Of a DNA stretch of 64,000 nt, positions 20,828 to 29,822 are shown piece by piece; position 1 is the stretch's first letter, and each line of letters starts with the position of its first letter. A model generated the notes under the pieces. The model ran no database searches, was not told the DNA's origin, and was given only the letters and a program-made list of their open reading frames with translations. The position numbers were made by a program, and so were the translations under genes. Source of the stretch: Candidatus Pantoea formicae (GTDB lineage: Bacteria; Pseudomonadota; Gammaproteobacteria; Enterobacterales; Enterobacteriaceae); contig NZ_VWXD01000004.1 in NCBI RefSeq assembly GCF_011752625.1, forward strand, positions 558,001 to 622,000, given 5' to 3'.

Positions 20828-21232
20828 TTACGCGTTAGCTAATTCTTTGCGCGCTAACTCCGCCAGAAAACCGCTGCGCGAACCATATTCGCGGTGGGAT
20901 TCGACATAACTATCAATTTTGCTGAGTAGATTTTGTGGCAAAGTGATATTGAGCTTTACCGCTTTACCTTCATAGCGACTCAGATCGATCTCCACAAATG
21001 CCCAGTAACCTCCCTGACACGCTTCATCATAAATATGCGTCTCAATATCTGCCGCTTTAGGGATGGCTTTGCCGGCATCCGCTAAAGATTCTACGTGAAC
21101 ATCAATCGCGTTAAATGCATCGCGCAGCGCATCATCTACGCTTTTGCCTGCAAAAAAACATCCCTCCACATCCGGCACAAAACCTGACCAGCTATTGTCC
21201 TCTGTCTTATGAAGATAAACGGGGAATCTCAT
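20828..21232 (-). CDS. hicB: HicB-family antitoxin
   Basis: 134-residue antitoxin. The N-terminal half has the HicB partial RNase-H-like fold pattern (FPVYLHKTEDNSWSGFVPDV, CFFAGKSVDDALRDAF), which binds and blocks HicA. The C-terminal part, VKLNITLPQNLLSKIDSYVE, resembles a ribbon-helix-helix DNA-binding domain that would autorepress the operon. It lies downstream of hicA, the usual toxin-first order, with an unusually long 108-base gap between them containing two inverted repeats. Confidence 0.9.
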   Translation of the reverse strand: MRFPVYLHKTEDNSWSGFVPDVEGCFFAGKSVDDALRDAFNAIDVHVESLADAGKAIPKAADIETHIYDEACQGGYWAFVEIDLSRYEGKAVKLNITLPQNLLSKIDSYVESHREYGSRSGFLAELARKELANA

Positions 21233-21275
21233 GTTCAGTCCTCACTAAAAAGAAATATTCAGGTAGGAATTCATT

Positions 21276-21333
21276 GCAATGTCTGCTGCAACTGACATTG
21301 CTAATTTTTTCCAAATCGGGGGCATTGCCCCCG
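21276..21333. promoter_or_regulatory. Two inverted repeats in the hicA-hicB gap
   Basis: GCAATGTC / GACATTGC (21276-21283 and 21294-21301) is a perfect 8-base inverted repeat with a 10-base loop. CGGGGGCATTGCCCCCG at about 21317-21333 is a second GC-rich hairpin. They may hold an internal hicB promoter and operator, or reduce read-through from hicA so the subunit ratio is tuned. Neither has a clear U tract on the minus strand. Confidence 0.5.
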
Positions 21334-21340
21334 TCTACAT

Positions 21341-21517
21341 TTAGTCCATTAACTTCATTAACTTACGTAATGTTCCAGTTGCCAGGTCTTTTTCAGGATG
21401 AGGAAGTGAGATGTGATACGGCTTATCTGCTCTCACAAACACATGGTGGCTGCCTTTTACTCGGTCTAAAACCCAACCGCGCTCCAGCAACATCCTGATC
21501 AGCTCCCTGCTGCTCAA
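21341..21517 (-). CDS. hicA: HicA-family mRNA interferase toxin (TTG start)
   Basis: 58-residue toxin that would cleave mRNA through a small double-stranded-RNA-binding fold. It contains the family signature SRELIRMLLERGW, VKGSHHVF with the presumed catalytic His24 in GSHH, and ISLPHPEKDLATGTLRKLMK. There is no ATG at the N-terminus. TTG at 21517-21515 has GGAGG five bases upstream, and an in-frame TGA immediately precedes it, so TTG is the only good start. It pairs with hicB downstream. Confidence 0.87.
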   Translation of the reverse strand: MSSRELIRMLLERGWVLDRVKGSHHVFVRADKPYHISLPHPEKDLATGTLRKLMKLMD

Positions 21518-21552
21518 TCAAACCTCCGGTTAACTTAGCGCTAATAATATAC

Positions 21553-21593
21553 CCACCATAACCACAAAATAAAATCATTAGTGGTTATGGTGG
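21553..21593 (-). promoter_or_regulatory. 13-base inverted repeat, likely hicAB operator
   Basis: CCACCATAACCAC (21553-21565) and GTGGTTATGGTGG (21581-21593) are a perfect inverted repeat separated by 15 bases, 36 bases upstream of the hicA start, with a TATATT -10-like sequence between it and the gene on the minus strand. HicB proteins with a DNA-binding tail bind such palindromes, so autorepression is likely. Confidence 0.7.
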
Positions 21594-21652
21594 ATATAAA
21601 ATTAATCACAATTCCGGCGGCCAAACATCCAGGACACGTCTTGAATTGACAT

Positions 21653-21676
21653 AAAAAAACCCGCCGGATGGCGGGT
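21653..21676 (-). terminator. Terminator of gltP (right copy of the 24-base repeat)
   Basis: Stem ACCCGCC / GGCGGGT with ATCC loop and a seven-base T tract on the minus strand, 65 bases past the gltP stop. It is identical over 24 bases to 20785-20808. Confidence 0.85.
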
Positions 21677-21741
21677 TTCGTTAACTACGCATCAAGGTGC
21701 AGTACGCAGCTGAAGTCGTCATTTCGTTACGGCTGATGGCC

Positions 21742-23043
21742 TCAACTGGCTTTCTGTGTACGCAGTTGCAGCTCGTAGGCTTCGGCTTGTTTGACGTCGA
21801 ATTGGTTTTCCCAGCGCGCAATCACCAACACAGCCAATGCATTACCGATCACATTCAGCGCAGTACGCGCCATGTCCATGATGCGGTCCACACCGGCGAT
21901 AAACGCCAGGCCTTCCAGTGGAATACCCACGCTGCCCAGCGTCGCCAGCAGCACCACGAAGGACACGCCCGGCACGCCAGCAATCCCTTTCGAGGTCACC
22001 ATCAGCGTCAATACCAGAATGATTTCATCGGTCAGCGACAGATCAATACCGTACAGCTGCGCGATAAAGATCGCCGCGATGCTCTGATACAACGTTGAAC
22101 CATCCAGGTTAAACGAATACCCGGTCGGTACCACGAAGCTGGTGATGGCTTTCGGCGCACCGTAGGCTTCCATCTTCTGCATGATTCGTGGCAGCACGGT
22201 TTCTGAACTGGAGGTGGAATAGGCCAGAATCAGCTCATCTTTCAGGATGCGCATCAACGTGGTAATACGCAGTTTGCACATGCGCGCGACCGTACCCAAC
22301 ACCACGAAAGCAAAGAACAGAATCGCCACGTACACCAGCAACACCAGCTTGGCCAGCGGAAAGAGCGAGGCAAAACCAAAGTTGGCGATAGTGACCGCAA
22401 TCAGCGCGAAGACGCCAACCGGCGCATAGCGCATGATCATGTGCGTCACTTTAAACATGGTTTCAGACACTGAACGGAACACAGTCACCAGCGGATCACG
22501 ATGCTCTGAAGGCAGCGCTGACAAGCCCATACCAAACAGCACCGAGAAGAAGATAATCGGCAACATGTCGCCTTTTACCAACGAGGCAAAAATGTTCTGC
22601 GGGATCAGCGACAGAATAGTGGTCACCAGGCCGTGAGGCGCACCCTGTACCGCTTGGGTTGTGGCTTCGTATTTAGAGATGTCCACCGTTACCAGCGTAG
22701 ACATATCAATGCCGCTACCGGGTTGGAATACGTTGGCAAGCGTGATGCCGACCACAATGGCAATGGTGGTGATCACTTCAAAATAGACAATGGTTTTGAC
22801 GCCAATACGTCCGAGCTTTTTCGCATCGCCGACGCCAGCAATGCCCACAATCAGAGAGGAAATCACAATCGGCACCACAATCATCTTGATCAGATGAATA
22901 AAGATGTCGCCTGCTGGGGTGAGAATGTTAGTGATTAACCATTCACGATCGTCTGGCTGATTATGCAGCACGGTTCCGACAACGATGCCGAGAATCAGGG
23001 CAATGAGAATTTGCCAGGCAAGGGTGAGTTTAAAACCTTTCAT
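21742..23043 (-). CDS. gltP: Glutamate/aspartate:proton symporter
   Basis: Inner-membrane DAACS-family carrier importing glutamate and aspartate with protons. 433 residues (E. coli 437). Family hallmarks are the serine-rich SSSETVLPR re-entrant loop, VVPTGYSFNLDGSTLYQ and SKGIAGVPGVSFVVL, followed by the aspartate- and arginine-bearing last helix DRIMDMARTALNVIGN. It is divergent from acs and in the same neighbourhood as in E. coli. Monocistronic with its own terminator. Confidence 0.95.
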   Translation of the reverse strand: MKGFKLTLAWQILIALILGIVVGTVLHNQPDDREWLITNILTPAGDIFIHLIKMIVVPIVISSLIVGIAGVGDAKKLGRIGVKTIVYFEVITTIAIVVGITLANVFQPGSGIDMSTLVTVDISKYEATTQAVQGAPHGLVTTILSLIPQNIFASLVKGDMLPIIFFSVLFGMGLSALPSEHRDPLVTVFRSVSETMFKVTHMIMRYAPVGVFALIAVTIANFGFASLFPLAKLVLLVYVAILFFAFVVLGTVARMCKLRITTLMRILKDELILAYSTSSSETVLPRIMQKMEAYGAPKAITSFVVPTGYSFNLDGSTLYQSIAAIFIAQLYGIDLSLTDEIILVLTLMVTSKGIAGVPGVSFVVLLATLGSVGIPLEGLAFIAGVDRIMDMARTALNVIGNALAVLVIARWENQFDVKQAEAYELQLRTQKAS

Positions 23044-23624
23044 AACGCGTTATTTTCCTCAGTAAAAACCCCTTTGCTCCGCTGCGAAGGTGCAGAAGAT
23101 ATGTCACACAGGGAAGTGAGCAAAAGCCCGATAAAATAGAGGGTTATAGTGGACCGCATCCATTACCGCTGCACAGGCATTTTGCGCCTGCGCGATGATG
23201 CAGCCTGAGTAGATACCTGCTGAACAGGGGCGAGATAAGTACCATTTTCACTACGGTAAATGCAACCCCTGGGGGCTTAGCTTAATTCCTGCGCAGCTGA
23301 GTAGCATAAAATGCTGACATTTACTTTTAGTCATAACTCGCTGTTATGAAAAGTGTTAATTCGATAATTTTCCGCATAGCTATTCAATATCGGGCAAAAA
23401 ATCCTCCGGCGCGTTTGCTGATTTTTTAACCTCCCATCCTCTCTGTTTTGCGTCAATGCCAGAGATTGGCACCTATTTCTTTCGGTGATAAACAGTAGGA
23501 ATTTAGGCGCATTTCAGGCATACAAAAGGTCGTGATCCAGACTACAAAACAGAAACAAAGCCCTGTCGAGCTCTTCAATTAACCTTTGATTGACATATGA
23601 TTAACAACTTCAAGGAGGTCAGCC
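23044..23624. other. Divergent intergenic region gltP / acs
   Basis: 581 bases without a gene between divergent promoters. The acs ribosome binding site AAGGAGG is clear at 23611-23617. In E. coli acs is activated by CRP from two sites; the best candidate I see, CGTGA-TCCAGA-CTACA near 23532, matches only one half, so I do not call it. Confidence 0.5.
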
Positions 23625-25580
23625 ATGAGCCAAATACATAAGCATCCTGTACCCGCTGCCGTCGCAGCGAATGCCCTGATTAATGCCGATCAGTATGCGG
23701 CGCTCTATCAACAATCGGTTGACGATCCTGACACCTTTTGGGGTGAACAAGGCAAAATTCTCGACTGGATGAAGCCTTACAGCAAAGTGAAAAACACCTC
23801 CTTTGCCCCTGGCAATATTTCGATTCGCTGGTATGAAGACGGTGCACTGAACCTCGCCGCCAACTGCCTCGACCGCCATTTGCAGACGCGTGGCGATCAC
23901 CCGGCCATTATCTGGGAAGGCGATGACGCCAGCGAAAGTAAAACCCTTACTTTCCATGAACTGCATGGCGACGTTTGCCGCTTTGCTAATGTGCTGCTGA
24001 GCCTCGGCGTCAAGAAAGGCGACGTGGTCGCCATCTATATGCCGATGGTGCCTGAAGCCGCCGTCGCGATGCTGGCCTGTGCACGTATTGGCGCGGTGCA
24101 TTCGGTGATCTTCGGTGGCTTCTCTCCGGAAGCCGTTGCCGGTCGCGTGGTCGATTCCAACGCCAAACTGGTGATTACCGCTGATGAAGGCGTACGCGCT
24201 GGACGTAGCATTCCACTGAAAAAGAACGTTGACGATGCACTGAATAATCCCAACGTCACCAGCGTGAAAAACGTGGTGGTATTTAAGCGCACCGGTAAAG
24301 ACACCGGCTGGCGCGAAGGGCGCGATCTCTGGTGGCATGAGCTGGTGGCGAAAGCCAGCGATCAGCATGAACCTGTCGCCGTTGATGCCGAGCATCCGCT
24401 GTTTATTCTTTATACTTCCGGTTCGACCGGGAAGCCAAAAGGCGTGCTGCACACCACCGGTGGCTATCTGGTGTATGCGGCCAGCACCTTCAAATATGTG
24501 TTTGATTACCATCCAGACGATGTTTACTGGTGCACCGCCGATGTGGGCTGGATCACCGGTCACAGCTACCTGATTTACGGTCCGCTGGCTTGCGGCGCCA
24601 CCACCCTGATGTTCGAAGGCGTGCCAAACTGGCCGAAACCGAGCCGTATGGCAGAAGTCGTCGATAAACATAAGGTGACATTGCTGTATACCGCGCCAAC
24701 CGCGATTCGTGCGCTGATGGCCGAAGGTGATAAAGCGATTGAGGGCACCAGCCGCAGCAGCTTGCGCATCATGGGTTCCGTCGGCGAGCCAATCAACCCA
24801 GAAGCCTGGGAGTGGTACTACAAGAAGATTGGCGATAGCCGCTGTCCAATTGTAGATACCTGGTGGCAGACTGAAACCGGTGGCTTCATGATTACCCCAC
24901 TGCCAGGTGCGATTGAGTTGAAAGCCGGTTCGGCGACCAAACCCTTCTTTGGCGTACAGCCCGCGCTGGTGGATAACGAAGGCAATCCGTTAGAAGGCGC
25001 GACCGAAGGTAACTTGGTGATCAACGACTCCTGGCCTGGTCAGGCGCGTACTCTGTTTGGCGATCACGAGCGCTTTGAACAAACCTACTTCTCCACCTTC
25101 AAAAATCGCTACTTCAGCGGTGACGGCGCACGCCGTGACGAAGATGGCTACTACTGGATTACGGGTCGCGTCGATGACGTGCTGAACGTTTCCGGCCACC
25201 GCCTCGGTACCGCAGAGATCGAATCGGCGCTGGTGTCACATCCTAAGATTGCTGAAGCGGCGGTTGTGGGCATTCCTCACAGCATTAAAGGCCAGGCGAT
25301 CTATGCTTATATCACGCTGAACCACGGTGAAGAGCCGTCGCCAGAGCTGTATACCGAAGTACGTAACTGGGTACGTAAAGAGATCGGCCCGATTGCCACG
25401 CCGGATGTGTTGCACTGGACCGACTCACTGCCGAAAACCCGCTCCGGTAAGATTATGCGTCGTATTCTGCGCAAAATCGCGGCGGGCGATACCAGCAACC
25501 TCGGCGATACCTCTACCCTGGCCGATCCAGGCGTGGTGGAGAAATTGCTGGAAGAGAAGCAGTCCATCACTATGCCGTAA
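23625..25580 (+). CDS. acs: Acetyl-CoA synthetase
   Basis: AMP-forming acetate:CoA ligase that scavenges acetate. 651 residues (E. coli 652). The adenylate-forming signature [12 protein letters not shown] is near residue 264-275, [10 protein letters not shown] near 412-421, and the C-terminal [11 protein letters not shown] places the acetylation-regulated lysine at exactly residue 609, as in E. coli. AAGGAGG precedes the ATG. yjcH and actP follow on the same strand but are separated from acs by a large stem-loop and an ERIC element, so the classic acs-yjcH-actP transcript may be attenuated here. Confidence 0.97.
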   Translation: MSQIHKHPVPAAVAANALINADQYAALYQQSVDDPDTFWGEQGKILDWMKPYSKVKNTSFAPGNISIRWYEDGALNLAANCLDRHLQTRGDHPAIIWEGDDASESKTLTFHELHGDVCRFANVLLSLGVKKGDVVAIYMPMVPEAAVAMLACARIGAVHSVIFGGFSPEAVAGRVVDSNAKLVITADEGVRAGRSIPLKKNVDDALNNPNVTSVKNVVVFKRTGKDTGWREGRDLWWHELVAKASDQHEPVAVDAEHPLFILYTSGSTGKPKGVLHTTGGYLVYAASTFKYVFDYHPDDVYWCTADVGWITGHSYLIYGPLACGATTLMFEGVPNWPKPSRMAEVVDKHKVTLLYTAPTAIRALMAEGDKAIEGTSRSSLRIMGSVGEPINPEAWEWYYKKIGDSRCPIVDTWWQTETGGFMITPLPGAIELKAGSATKPFFGVQPALVDNEGNPLEGATEGNLVINDSWPGQARTLFGDHERFEQTYFSTFKNRYFSGDGARRDEDGYYWITGRVDDVLNVSGHRLGTAEIESALVSHPKIAEAAVVGIPHSIKGQAIYAYITLNHGEEPSPELYTEVRNWVRKEIGPIATPDVLHWTDSLPKTRSGKIMRRILRKIAAGDTSNLGDTSTLADPGVVEKLLEEKQSITMP

Positions 25581-25593
25581 ACGGCATTGACGC

Positions 25594-25635
25594 GACGGAG
25601 AGTGTCAGCCTGTTCACGGCAGGCTACTCTCCGTC
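25594..25635. other. Long stem-loop after acs
   Basis: GACGGAGAGT (25594-25603) pairs with ACTCTCCGTC (25626-25635), and AGCCTG with CAGGCT inside it, leaving a three-base bulge and a 7-base loop: 16 base pairs in all. There is no U tract, so it is more likely an mRNA-stabilising or processing structure than a simple terminator. Confidence 0.6.
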
Positions 25636-25676
25636 ATTCCCGCCTTACGCCGTACGCTTTTCACCATCGCATAACC

Positions 25677-25802
25677 TATACCCAAAATAATTCGAGCTGC
25701 AGGAAGGCGGCAAGAATGAGAATTCCAGGAGCTTACTGAAGTAAGTGACTGGGATGAACATACGCAGCCAACGCACCTGCTGCTCGAAAGATGAAGGGTA
25801 TA
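25677..25802. repeat. ERIC (intergenic repeat unit) element
   Basis: A 126-base element bounded by TATACCC and GGGTATA, containing the diagnostic ERIC core CCAGGAGCTTAC...AAGTAAGTGACTGGGATGAAC and the end CGCAGCCAACGCAC. Length and core match the enterobacterial ERIC family. It lies between acs and yjcH. Confidence 0.92.
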
Positions 25803-25874
25803 TATAACTAGAATATTCAGCAGCTTAAATCATTTAACCGTGAGATATCTGCCTGCCTTTCCTCTGGAGAAACT

Positions 25875-26207
25875 GTGATGAACGAAGCCCTAAATCAACA
25901 GGAAGCAGTCTGGCAACAAATCGAGAGCAACCCGCGTTTTCAGGAATTGGTGCACAAGCGCCAGGCCTTTGCGCTGTTGCTCAGCATCATCATGCTGGTG
26001 CTTTACGTCGGCTTTATTTTATTAATTGCTTTTGCCCCCGCCTGGCTTGGCACGCCCCTGCATGCAGGTACCAATGTCACACGCGGAATACCCATCGGCG
26101 TTGGCTTAATTGTGGTGTCGTTTCTGCTCACTGGCGTCTATGTCTGGCGCGCCAACGGTGAGTTTGATCGCCTGACCAAACAGATTCTGGGCGAGGTGAA
26201 ATCATGA
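25875..26207 (+). CDS. yjcH: DUF485 inner-membrane protein YjcH
   Basis: 110-residue DUF485 protein with two predicted membrane helices ([20 protein letters not shown] and [20 protein letters not shown]). It is a conserved partner of the acetate permease, and its function is unproven. The stop overlaps the actP start by four bases (ATGA), so the two are translationally coupled. GGAG precedes the start at a normal distance. Confidence 0.93.
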   Translation: MMNEALNQQEAVWQQIESNPRFQELVHKRQAFALLLSIIMLVLYVGFILLIAFAPAWLGTPLHAGTNVTRGIPIGVGLIVVSFLLTGVYVWRANGEFDRLTKQILGEVKS

Positions 26208-27856
26208 AGCGTCTGTTCTCCACTTTGCTAGCGATTGTGCCCGCCAGTGTTTTTGCCGCCGATGCCATTACTGGCGCGGTGCAAAAACAGGCCACCAACT
26301 ACGAAGCCATCATCATGTTCGTGGTGTTTGTGGTGGCGACGCTCGGCATCACCTATTGGGCCTCCAAACGCACCCGTTCACGCAGCGATTACTATACCGC
26401 TGGCGGCAACATCACTGGCTTCCAGAACGGTCTGGCTATGGCCGGTGACTTTATGTCTGCCGCCTCTTTCCTCGGTATCTCGGCACTGGTTTACACCTCG
26501 GGCTACGACGGGTTGATCTACTCACTCGGCTTCCTGGTAGGCTGGCCAATGATTCTGTTCCTCATTGCGGAACGCTTACGTAACCTCGGACGTTACACCT
26601 TTGCTGATGTGGCGTCCTATCGCCTGCAGCAAAAACCGATTCGTACCCTGTCGGCCTGTGGCTCGCTGGTCGTCGTGGCGCTGTATTTGATTGCGCAGAT
26701 GGTCGGTGCAGGCAAACTCATCCAATTGCTGTTTGGTCTGGATTACCATATCGCCGTGGTACTGGTGGGTATATTGATGGTGATGTACGTGCTGTTTGGC
26801 GGCATGTTAGCCACGACATGGGTACAGATCATCAAAGCCGTGCTGTTGCTGTTTGGTGCCAGCTTTATGGCGATTATGGTGATGAAAGCCACGGGTTTTA
26901 GCTTCAACACGCTGTTTACCGAAGCGATGGCGGTCCACCCGAAAGGTGCCGCAATTATGCAGCCGGGCGGCCTGGTGAAAGATCCGATATCGGCGCTGTC
27001 TCTCGGCCTTGGATTGATGTTCGGTACCGCGGGCTTACCGCATATCCTGATGCGCTTCTTTACCGTGGCGGATGCGCGTGAAGCGCGTAAAAGCGTGTTC
27101 TGGGCCACCGGCTTTATGGGCTACTTCTACTTTCTCACCTTTATCATTGGCTTCGGTGCCATCTTATTGGTGGGAGCTAACCCGGCCTTTAAAGATGCCA
27201 CAGGCGCGCTGATTGGCGGCACCAATATGGCGGCGGTGCATTTGGCGAATGCGGTGGGGGGCAGTCTGTTCCTCGGCTTTATCTCGGCGGTTGCTTTTGC
27301 CACGATCCTGGCTGTTGTTGCCGGACTGACGCTGGCTGGGGCTTCTGCGGTATCACACGATCTCTACGCCAGCGTGATCCGTAAAGGCCAGGCGACCGAG
27401 CGTGATGAGCTGCGCGTCTCGAAAATTACCGTACTGATTCTGGGTGTGGTAGCGATTGTGCTGGGTATCGCGTTTGAGAAACAGAACATCGCCTTTATGG
27501 TCGGTCTGGCCTTCTCGATTGCGGCCAGCTGTAACTTCCCGATTATTTTGCTCTCGATGTACTGGTCGAAGCTGACCACTCGCGGCGCGATGATTGGCGG
27601 CTGGCTGGGGTTGATTACGGCGGTGGTGCTGATGATCCTCGGTCCGACCATTTGGGTCCAGGTGTTGGGGCACGCCAAACCGGTCTATCCGTATGAGTAT
27701 CCGGCACTGTTCTCAATGGCAGCGGCGTTTATCGGTACCTGGCTGTTCTCGATTACCGATCACTCGCGCCAGGGTGCTGAGGAGCGCGCAAAATTCCGTG
27801 GTCAGTTTATTCGTTCACAAACGGGCGTAGGGATTTCGCAGGGCAAATCACATTAA
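26204..27856 (+). CDS. actP: Acetate/glycolate:cation symporter ActP
   Basis: Sodium:solute symporter-family permease for acetate and glycolate. 550 residues (E. coli 549), with an N-terminal leader-like [19 protein letters not shown] and about 13-14 membrane spans. Recognisable segments include [37 protein letters not shown] and [16 protein letters not shown]. Coupled to yjcH. Supplies external acetate to Acs. Confidence 0.96.
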   Translation: MKRLFSTLLAIVPASVFAADAITGAVQKQATNYEAIIMFVVFVVATLGITYWASKRTRSRSDYYTAGGNITGFQNGLAMAGDFMSAASFLGISALVYTSGYDGLIYSLGFLVGWPMILFLIAERLRNLGRYTFADVASYRLQQKPIRTLSACGSLVVVALYLIAQMVGAGKLIQLLFGLDYHIAVVLVGILMVMYVLFGGMLATTWVQIIKAVLLLFGASFMAIMVMKATGFSFNTLFTEAMAVHPKGAAIMQPGGLVKDPISALSLGLGLMFGTAGLPHILMRFFTVADAREARKSVFWATGFMGYFYFLTFIIGFGAILLVGANPAFKDATGALIGGTNMAAVHLANAVGGSLFLGFISAVAFATILAVVAGLTLAGASAVSHDLYASVIRKGQATERDELRVSKITVLILGVVAIVLGIAFEKQNIAFMVGLAFSIAASCNFPIILLSMYWSKLTTRGAMIGGWLGLITAVVLMILGPTIWVQVLGHAKPVYPYEYPALFSMAAAFIGTWLFSITDHSRQGAEERAKFRGQFIRSQTGVGISQGKSH

Positions 27857-27861
27857 ACAAA

Positions 27862-27885
27862 AATGCCGCCCTCAAGGGCGGCATT
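27862..27885. terminator. Stem-loop between actP and yfaZ
   Basis: Perfect 11-base stem AATGCCGCCCT / AGGGCGGCATT with a two-base loop, five bases after the actP stop. The tail on either strand is only moderately T-rich. It probably ends both converging transcripts. Confidence 0.6.
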
Positions 27886-27938
27886 CAGTTTGTGCGATGA
27901 TGAATCAGATGCGCCATGAGGGGCATTGAGTTCGATCA

Positions 27939-28484
27939 TTAAAAACGCAGTGACGCACCCACGTACGGGCCATCAACCAGCACGTTATCTTTACGATCGC
28001 CTTTGTTGTTCAGCTCGATGTACTGATAGCCCACACGCAGGTTCAGCAGTGAAATCGGCGTGAAGCTCAGACCACCCGATGCTTCAGTGTAGCTATCCAG
28101 ACGATCGGAGAAGGCTTCTGGCGCATAGTAGTATTCGCCGTACAGGCCCCACATGCTGTTGAAGTTATATTGTGCACCGGCACCCACGGCAACGGTGAAG
28201 CCATCACGACCATCTTCCGGATGGGTGAACAGGGCTTTAGCAGTAGGTGCAATGCGGAAATCACCCAGGTCGATGTTGTAACCCGCGCCCAGACCGTAGG
28301 TGCTGCCATCGTGATCGCTGCGCAGCCAGTTGCCTTTCAGGAACAGGCCAGGAGAAGTAGTGCCGAGGCCAAGGTTCAGGTTGGTGCTGTGCTCACCCAC
28401 GTCAACACTGCCCTCAATCGCCTGCGCGCCGCTGCTCAGCAGTGCCAGACCCAATACGCTTCCAGTAACAAGTTGCTTAAACAT
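27939..28484 (-). CDS. YfaZ-family outer membrane protein
   Basis: 181-residue protein of the YfaZ family (E. coli YfaZ 180). Signal peptide MFKQLVTGSVLGLALLSSGA, cleavage after AQA, then short alternating beta-strands ending in VGASLRF with terminal phenylalanine, the usual signal for insertion into the outer membrane by the BAM complex. Function of the family is unknown. The start at 28484 was chosen because it gives the signal peptide; upstream residues would not. Single-gene unit converging with actP. Confidence 0.87.
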   Translation of the reverse strand: MFKQLVTGSVLGLALLSSGAQAIEGSVDVGEHSTNLNLGLGTTSPGLFLKGNWLRSDHDGSTYGLGAGYNIDLGDFRIAPTAKALFTHPEDGRDGFTVAVGAGAQYNFNSMWGLYGEYYYAPEAFSDRLDSYTEASGGLSFTPISLLNLRVGYQYIELNNKGDRKDNVLVDGPYVGASLRF

Positions 28485-28604
28485 ATGATTCCACTCCATG
28501 AAGGACAAATAAGTCGGCGCAAAGGGTAACAGCCTGGCAGCAGGAGACAACTTTATTTGGAAACCTTTACGTAAAAATCGATGACAGTGCGCAAAAAGCG
28601 ACCA

Positions 28605-29299
28605 TCAGGCCGCCCACAGCAAGTGGCTCAGCAATGGAGCCAGTATCACCGTGACCACGCCCGACAGCATCATCACCAGACTCGATACCACACCCTCTTG
28701 CTGGCCTAATTGATAAGCGCGTGCAGTGCCTGCACCGTGTGAAGCGGCACCAAAACCAGCGCCTTTTGCCACGCCCTGTTTGATGGCAATACGCAGAAAC
28801 AGCACATCGCCTACCGCCATGCCAAACACCCCAGTGATCACCACAAACAGCGCCACCAAATCCGGCTGGCCGCCAATCGGCAGTGCGCTGCGAGGGCAAA
28901 CGGCGTGGTAATCGAACGCACAGCAAGGCTGCGCTGGATGGTTTCCGGCAGCATCAGCAGCCGTGCCAGCCATACCGAACTGCACACCGCCACCAGCGTG
29001 GCCGTTAACACGCCGACACTCAACGACAGCCAGTGACGCTTAATAATCTCCAGGTTCTCATACACGGGCACGGCAAACGCCAGCGTTGCCGGGCCCAGCA
29101 GCCAGATTAGCCAGTGGCTCTCGGCAATATAATCCTTCCAACTAACGTGCGTCAGCAACAGCAGCGCAACCAGTACCACCGGCGTCATCACCAGCGGCAT
29201 CAGCAACAGTGTTTGTTTGCGGCGATAGAGGCGTTTATTGATGTAATAGACCAGCAGCGTCAGTGCCAGACAGAGCAGACTAATGATGAAATCAGCCAT
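28605..29299 (-). pseudogene. lrgB: LrgB/YohK-family membrane protein, broken by a one-base frameshift
   Basis: The reading frame from MADFIISLLCLALTLLVYYI at 29299 runs through SITTPFALA and then shifts near 28885-28891 into the frame SALPIGGQPDLVALFVVITG, which continues to the stop at 28605. Adding one base restores 231 residues, the length of E. coli YohK, and the family spacing between TTPFA and the GG pair. LrgB proteins work with LrgA/CidA holin-like proteins in control of murein hydrolases or export of small metabolites. It overlaps lrgA by eight bases. A real mutation and a sequencing error cannot be separated here. Confidence 0.85.
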
Positions 29300-29717
29300 G
29301 ATGCGCCTGCTTACGCGCCGCACGCGCCAGTTCGAAGCGGTACAGGCGATCGACCACCAGCGAGGTCGCCGCCAGCACTAACAAAGTACTGACCGCAATC
29401 ACCACACAGATACGCCAGCCTTCACTGCGCAGTAAATCGCTATAATTGACCACCGCCACCACCGCCGGAATAAAGAACAGCAGCATTTCTGCCAGCAGCC
29501 AGTTGGCACCGGCTTTCACCCAACGCAGTGGCACCACGCGCGTCATGATTAACAGCAACAGCAGCACCATCCCCACCACATTGGCGGGCAGCGGCAGGTG
29601 CAGCCAGCTCACCAGTTTGTCGCTGGCCATAAACAGGCCGATATACAGCACCAACTGCAATGGCACGAAAACACGTTGCAGGATGTCCGTTCTGCGCGGA
29701 CTCAATGCAAGCGCCAT
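29292..29717 (-). CDS. lrgA: LrgA/CidA-family holin-like protein
   Basis: 141-residue membrane protein with about four hydrophobic spans and a basic C-terminus (RFELARAARKQAHHG). The segment LHLPLPANVVGMVLLLLLI is characteristic of the LrgA/CidA/YohJ family. It is first in the operon with the frameshifted lrgB and divergent from a LysR-type regulator, the usual arrangement of cid/lrg systems. Confidence 0.88.
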   Translation of the reverse strand: MALALSPRRTDILQRVFVPLQLVLYIGLFMASDKLVSWLHLPLPANVVGMVLLLLLIMTRVVPLRWVKAGANWLLAEMLLFFIPAVVAVVNYSDLLRSEGWRICVVIAVSTLLVLAATSLVVDRLYRFELARAARKQAHHG

Positions 29718-29822
29718 TTTTCTTTCTCCCCAGAATTAAACGTTGGGCTTAGTATAAATCCGCGCCAAACTGCGAAAGAAATGAATTAAAATCATTAAAA
29801 CTATGCCAAAAAGGAATGATTT

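Noticed and set aside
23525..23545. CRP site for acs
   Set aside because: Only one half-site resembles the consensus; not good enough to call although CRP control is known in E. coli.
23619..24671. 350-codon frame antisense to acs
   Set aside because: Complementary frame of a conserved GC-rich gene with no start signal or family similarity.
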